Positions 5,603 through 8,952 of a stretch of DNA of 8,952 nucleotides are shown here, one piece after another. The position numbers and the translations under genes were made by a program. Source of the stretch: Bacteroidales bacterium (GTDB lineage Bacteria; Bacteroidota; Bacteroidia; Bacteroidales; VadinHA17); the NCBI GenBank assembly GCA_016936695.1, contig JAFGXK010000015.1, positions 1 through 8,952 on the forward strand. The letters are read 5' to 3'. Every line of letters begins with the position of its first letter. Within the stretch, counting starts at the first letter, position 1. The notes under the pieces are model-generated. The model searched no databases and was not told where the DNA came from. It saw only the letters and a program-made list of their open reading frames with translations.

Positions 5603-8422
5603 CTAATCACTGAGCTCATTCTCAAGAAATCTGGCAGTATGACTCTCCATGCAGTTCAGAAGCTCTTCAGGGGTACCGGAAAATATCAGGTTCCCGCCAT
5701 TCTTTCCTCCCTCCGCTCCCAGGTCGATTATATAATCGGCCATTTTGATCACATCCATGTTATGTTCGATGACAATAACGGTGTTTCCCCTATCGATAAG
5801 CTTATTAAGCACTTCCAGAAGGACCCTGATATCTTCAAAATGCAGACCTGTGGTGGGCTCGTCAAGTATGTAAAGAGTCTTACCCGTATCCTTGCGAGCC
5901 AGTTCAGTCGCCAGTTTAATCCTCTGTGCCTCACCTCCCGAAAGAGTTGTAGACTGCTGTCCGAGCCTGATATATCCCAGTCCGACATCCTGAAGGGTTT
6001 TTATCTTATGATAGATTGACGGGATATTGGCAAAGAATTCAACGGCTATATTTACAGTCATGTCCAGAACATCGCTGATCGACTGTCCCTTATACTTGAC
6101 TTCCAGTGTCTCCCTGTTGTACCTTTTTCCGTTGCATTCGGTGCACAAGACATAAACATCAGGGAGAAAATTCATTTCGATGGTCTTGACACCTGCGCCT
6201 TCGCAGCCCTCACATCTGCCCCCCTTCACGTTGAAGGAGAACCTGCCGGCTCCGAATCCCCTTATTTTTGCTTCTGTGGTCTGCTCAAACAGCTTGCGTA
6301 TGTCGGTGAATACACCGGTATATGTTGCAGGATTGGACCTTGGCGTCTTGCCGATGGGTGCCTGGCTCACTTCAATAACCTTGTCGAGATGCTCGATACC
6401 CAGTAAATCCCTGTATGGAAGCGGAGTCTTCCCTGAGTTATGGAATCTCCTTGCCAGTGCAGGGTGAAGAGTCTGGTTTACCAGTGATGATTTACCGCTT
6501 CCCGACACGCCGGTAACACATATAAAAGTGCCGAGAGGATAAACCACATCGACATTTTTGAGGTTATGTCCGGTTGCACCTGTCATGACCAGAAACTTTC
6601 CGTTACCCTGTCTCCTCCCGTCAGGTATTATGAACTTATGCTTATTGTTCAGATATCCTGCTGTAAGGGTGTCATAAGTCATTATTTCGGCCGGCGATCC
6701 CACTGCCACTATTTCTCCGCCGTGCCACCCTGCCCCCGGACCCATGTCGATTATATGATCAGATGACTGAATCATCTCCTTATCGTGCTCCACCACTATC
6801 ACCGAGTTGCCTGCATCCCTGAGTTGCTTCAGCGAGGAAATCAACCTCCTGTTATCTCTCTGATGAAGTCCGATACTGGGTTCATCAAGAATATAAAGGA
6901 CATTCACCAGTTTCGAACCGATCTGGGTTGCAAGTCGTATCCGCTGACTCTCCCCTCCCGAAAGAGTTCGCGCCCCTCTGTTAAGCGAAAGGTAATCGAG
7001 CCCCACCTCTACAAGGAATCCTAGCCTCGCACGTAACTCCTTGAGTATTTCGCTGGCAATTATCCGCTGCTTCTCCGACATTCTTTCCTCAACATTCTCC
7101 ATGAATGCCGACAACTCCCTTATATCAAGTGACGCAAGCTCTCCGATATTCTTACCGTCGATCCTGAACCAGAGTGATTCCTTCCTAAGTCTTGTTCCGC
7201 CGCACTCCGGACATGTATCGTACTGAACATACTGATCGCGCATTCTCGAACCGTTCTTCTTGCCGTTTATCACCTCGATGTTCCCAACGAAATTGACCAC
7301 TCCCTCAAATGTCATGAAATAGTTGGAAGTCATCCCCAGCGGGGTATTCGAGAGTTTGAGTATTTCATCCGAGCCGTAAAGCACTTTGTTCAGAGCCTCT
7401 TCGGGGATATCTTCTATCGGGGTGTCGAGGGTGAATCCGTTCTTTTCGGCTATAGCTTCTATCTGCCAGAATATCCAGATATTCTTGTACTTGCCAAGTG
7501 GCTCTATGCCTCCTTTCCTGATGCTAAGTGACGGCTCGGGAATCAGTTTCCTGATATCAATGCTCGATATTTCGCCCAGTCCGTTGCAATGAGGACAGGC
7601 TCCCATCGGGGAATTGAACGAAAAGGTGTGGGGTGCAGGTTCATTATAGGAGATCCCGGTAACCGGACACATAAGATGGCGGCTGAAATATCTCGGCTCC
7701 GGCGTGTCTGCTTCAAGAACCATCATTACACCATCGCCCTGATCGAGCGACATCAGTACAGAATCGCGCAATCGCTTGTCAGTCACCTCCCCTGCCCTGA
7801 ACTTGTCAACAACTAGCTCGATATTATGAGTTTTATACCTGTCGAGCTTAAGCCCGTGAGTTATCTCCTTTATTTCGCCATTTATCCTGACATTCAGGAA
7901 TCCTTTTCTGCGCAATTGCTCAAAAAGCTCCTTGTAATGTCCCTTCCTTCCTTTCACTACAGGCGCCAGGAAATAAATCTTTTTGTCGGCGTACCGGCTT
8001 CTTACAAGATCGAGTATCTGATCGTCGGTGTACCTGACCATCTTTTCCCCGGAAGCCCAGGAATAGGCCTCCCCTGCCCTGGCATAGAGAAGTCTCAGAA
8101 AATCATATATCTCGGTGATTGTACCTACTGTCGACCTGGGGTTTTTATTTGTAGTCTTCTGTTCTATGGAAATAACGGGGCTGAGACCTGTTATCTTGTC
8201 GACATCAGGCCTTTCCATCCCTCCAAGGAACTGACGGGCATAGGCCGAAAGTGTCTCCATATAACGCCTCTGCCCTTCGGCATAAATCGTATCGAAGGCA
8301 AGCGATGACTTTCCGCTTCCGCTCAGACCCGTGATTACGACCAGCCGGTTCCTCGGAATGGTAACATCAATGTTCTTCAGATTATGAACCCTGGCTCCAT
8401 AAACTTTAATCTCTTCCTTCAT
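5603..8422 (-). CDS. uvrA: Excinuclease ABC subunit A
   Basis: UvrA is the damage-sensing ATPase dimer that loads UvrB in nucleotide excision repair. Both ABC modules are complete. Numbered from the upstream GTG: Walker A GLSGSGKSS (33-41), signature LSGGESQRI (488-496) and Walker B LYILDEP (510-516); then GVSGSGKSS (639-647), LSGGEAQRI (828-836) and LYILDEP (851-857). The second zinc finger is intact (Cys738, 741, 761, 764), and a further CxxC lies at 405/408. The first finger is incomplete: Cys253, 277 and 280 are present, but the expected cysteine at 256 is Thr. Full length, 939-940 residues. The start is GTG (8425) or ATG (8422); ATG is chosen because it is the stronger codon. The gene follows the transglycosylase gene by 19-22 bases, so it is probably co-transcribed. 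No LexA-type operator is apparent in that gap. Confidence 0.97.
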   Translation of the reverse strand: MKEEIKVYGARVHNLKNIDVTIPRNRLVVITGLSGSGKSSLAFDTIYAEGQRRYMETLSAYARQFLGGMERPDVDKITGLSPVISIEQKTTNKNPRSTVGTITEIYDFLRLLYARAGEAYSWASGEKMVRYTDDQILDLVRSRYADKKIYFLAPVVKGRKGHYKELFEQLRRKGFLNVRINGEIKEITHGLKLDRYKTHNIELVVDKFRAGEVTDKRLRDSVLMSLDQGDGVMMVLEADTPEPRYFSRHLMCPVTGISYNEPAPHTFSFNSPMGACPHCNGLGEISSIDIRKLIPEPSLSIRKGGIEPLGKYKNIWIFWQIEAIAEKNGFTLDTPIEDIPEEALNKVLYGSDEILKLSNTPLGMTSNYFMTFEGVVNFVGNIEVINGKKNGSRMRDQYVQYDTCPECGGTRLRKESLWFRIDGKNIGELASLDIRELSAFMENVEERMSEKQRIIASEILKELRARLGFLVEVGLDYLSLNRGARTLSGGESQRIRLATQIGSKLVNVLYILDEPSIGLHQRDNRRLISSLKQLRDAGNSVIVVEHDKEMIQSSDHIIDMGPGAGWHGGEIVAVGSPAEIMTYDTLTAGYLNNKHKFIIPDGRRQGNGKFLVMTGATGHNLKNVDVVYPLGTFICVTGVSGSGKSSLVNQTLHPALARRFHNSGKTPLPYRDLLGIEHLDKVIEVSQAPIGKTPRSNPATYTGVFTDIRKLFEQTTEAKIRGFGAGRFSFNVKGGRCEGCEGAGVKTIEMNFLPDVYVLCTECNGKRYNRETLEVKYKGQSISDVLDMTVNIAVEFFANIPSIYHKIKTLQDVGLGYIRLGQQSTTLSGGEAQRIKLATELARKDTGKTLYILDEPTTGLHFEDIRVLLEVLNKLIDRGNTVIVIEHNMDVIKMADYIIDLGAEGGKNGGNLIFSGTPEELLNCMESHTARFLENELSD

Positions 8423-8433
8423 CACAACGCCAG

Positions 8434-8440
8434 CCTCTCC
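8434..8440 (-). promoter_or_regulatory. Shine-Dalgarno-like GGAGAGG before uvrA
   Basis: The minus-strand purine run GGAGAGG ends 8 bases before the GTG at 8425 and 11 bases before the ATG at 8422. Spacing slightly favours GTG, but Bacteroidota rely little on Shine-Dalgarno pairing, so the site does not settle the start. Confidence 0.4.
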
Positions 8441-8444
8441 GTTA

Positions 8445-8952
8445 TCAGTCGTTTATTCCTTCGTATACCCGCGTACGCATCCCTTCTTCCGGTATCTTGA
8501 TAAGGTATTCCTTGTTCGGACGGGGCGAAAAGTATGGTTTCCTGAGCCACGGGTTAAGGTGCTTGAGCATTTTGTAATTTGTATTGTATTTCGCTGCAAA
8601 ATCCGAGAAATCAGTAATGGCAGTGTCAATTTTAACCTCCCTGTATGAAAGAGGCGGATAAAGGTCGTTTTTGTCTATGTCAAATCCGAAGCTGGCCGGA
8701 TCGGTTATTACCAGCTTGTATGCCACAACCCTGAAAATATACCTTGCTGTTTCCTCATTCAGGAGAAGGTTATAATAATTGTTCTGCTTCTGAATTCCTA
8801 TCTGTTCGTCAACTGATCCCCGGCCTCCGTTATATGATGCTGCAGCCAGTGTCCAGCTGCCATACTTTTCATATGACTTCCTAATAAATCCGCATGCAAA
8901 CTCAGTTGACTTCTCGAGATGATATCTTTCATCTATGACATTGTTTATCTCC
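8445..8952 (-). CDS. Lytic murein transglycosylase, C-terminal part (5' end outside window)
   Basis: This is the 3' part (168 residues) of an SLT-type, MltD-like transglycosylase, which cleaves the glycan strands of peptidoglycan in the envelope to anhydromuramyl products. The minus-strand frame stays open to the window edge, so the GTG at 8726 is internal. The fragment starts with INNVIDERYHLEKSTEFA, the family's (D)xRxxPEKST-like segment, then AAASYNGGRGSV (36-47), equivalent to the AAYNAGxGxV motif, and LNEETARYIFRVVAYKL. A C-terminal LysM-like region holds TDFSDFAAKYNTNYKMLKHLNPWLR (about 113-137) and ends in YLIKIPEEG. The catalytic glutamate and signal peptide should lie upstream, outside the window. 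uvrA follows within 22 bases, which suggests one transcript but no known functional tie. Confidence 0.88.
   Translation of the reverse strand, partial: EINNVIDERYHLEKSTEFACGFIRKSYEKYGSWTLAAASYNGGRGSVDEQIGIQKQNNYYNLLLNEETARYIFRVVAYKLVITDPASFGFDIDKNDLYPPLSYREVKIDTAITDFSDFAAKYNTNYKMLKHLNPWLRKPYFSPRPNKEYLIKIPEEGMRTRVYEGIND

Noticed and set aside
7826..8308. A 160-codon open frame on the plus strand opposite uvrA
   Set aside because: It is antisense to the Walker A and insertion regions of uvrA, which fully explain the sequence; no recognisable domain or start signal.
1..8952. A DNA-repair island, because recA and uvrA are in one window
   Set aside because: They lie about 5 kb apart on opposite strands with unrelated genes between, so proximity is more simply a chance arrangement of housekeeping genes.

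Overview
The window reads as an ordinary housekeeping stretch of a chromosome from a member of the Bacteroidota (Bacteroidales-like). The evidence is the close match of the peptidase gene to the Porphyromonas-type DPP5 family as I remember it, the divergent MiaA form, TAnnTTTG-type promoter elements, mostly weak or absent Shine-Dalgarno sequences, and a repeat-filled intergenic spacer of a kind I associate with this phylum. Genus cannot be judged from the sequence alone.

Layout. Left part, plus strand: the 3' half of recA (cut by the window edge) is followed after 19 bases by a complete S9 peptidase gene of DPP5 type with a lipoprotein signal. Then comes the only sizeable non-coding stretch, 202 bases (2594-2795), filled with 7-base repeats and a TCTGCG repeat. 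Middle: miaA on the minus strand is divergent, across a 69-base promoter region, from a plus-strand pair: a Yip1-like membrane protein gene and smpB. Right part, minus strand: a probable operon in transcription order lytic transglycosylase (5' end outside the window), uvrA, LOG-family gene. This operon converges on smpB with no spacer at all; the two stop codons form the palindrome TAGCTA.

Functions. recA and uvrA act in recombination and nucleotide excision repair, miaA in tRNA A37 modification, smpB in rescue of stalled ribosomes with tmRNA, the LOG-family protein probably in nucleotide 5'-monophosphate cleavage, the transglycosylase in peptidoglycan turnover, and the DPP5 lipoprotein in peptide degradation in the envelope. 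These are separate core functions and I do not see a shared pathway.

I found no mobile element, CRISPR array, tRNA, rRNA, riboswitch or convincing intrinsic terminator, and no evidence of an undescribed system. The points most worth a second look are the 7-base-phased repeat tract, the adjoining TCTGCG repeat, the divergent MiaA and the incomplete first zinc knuckle of UvrA.
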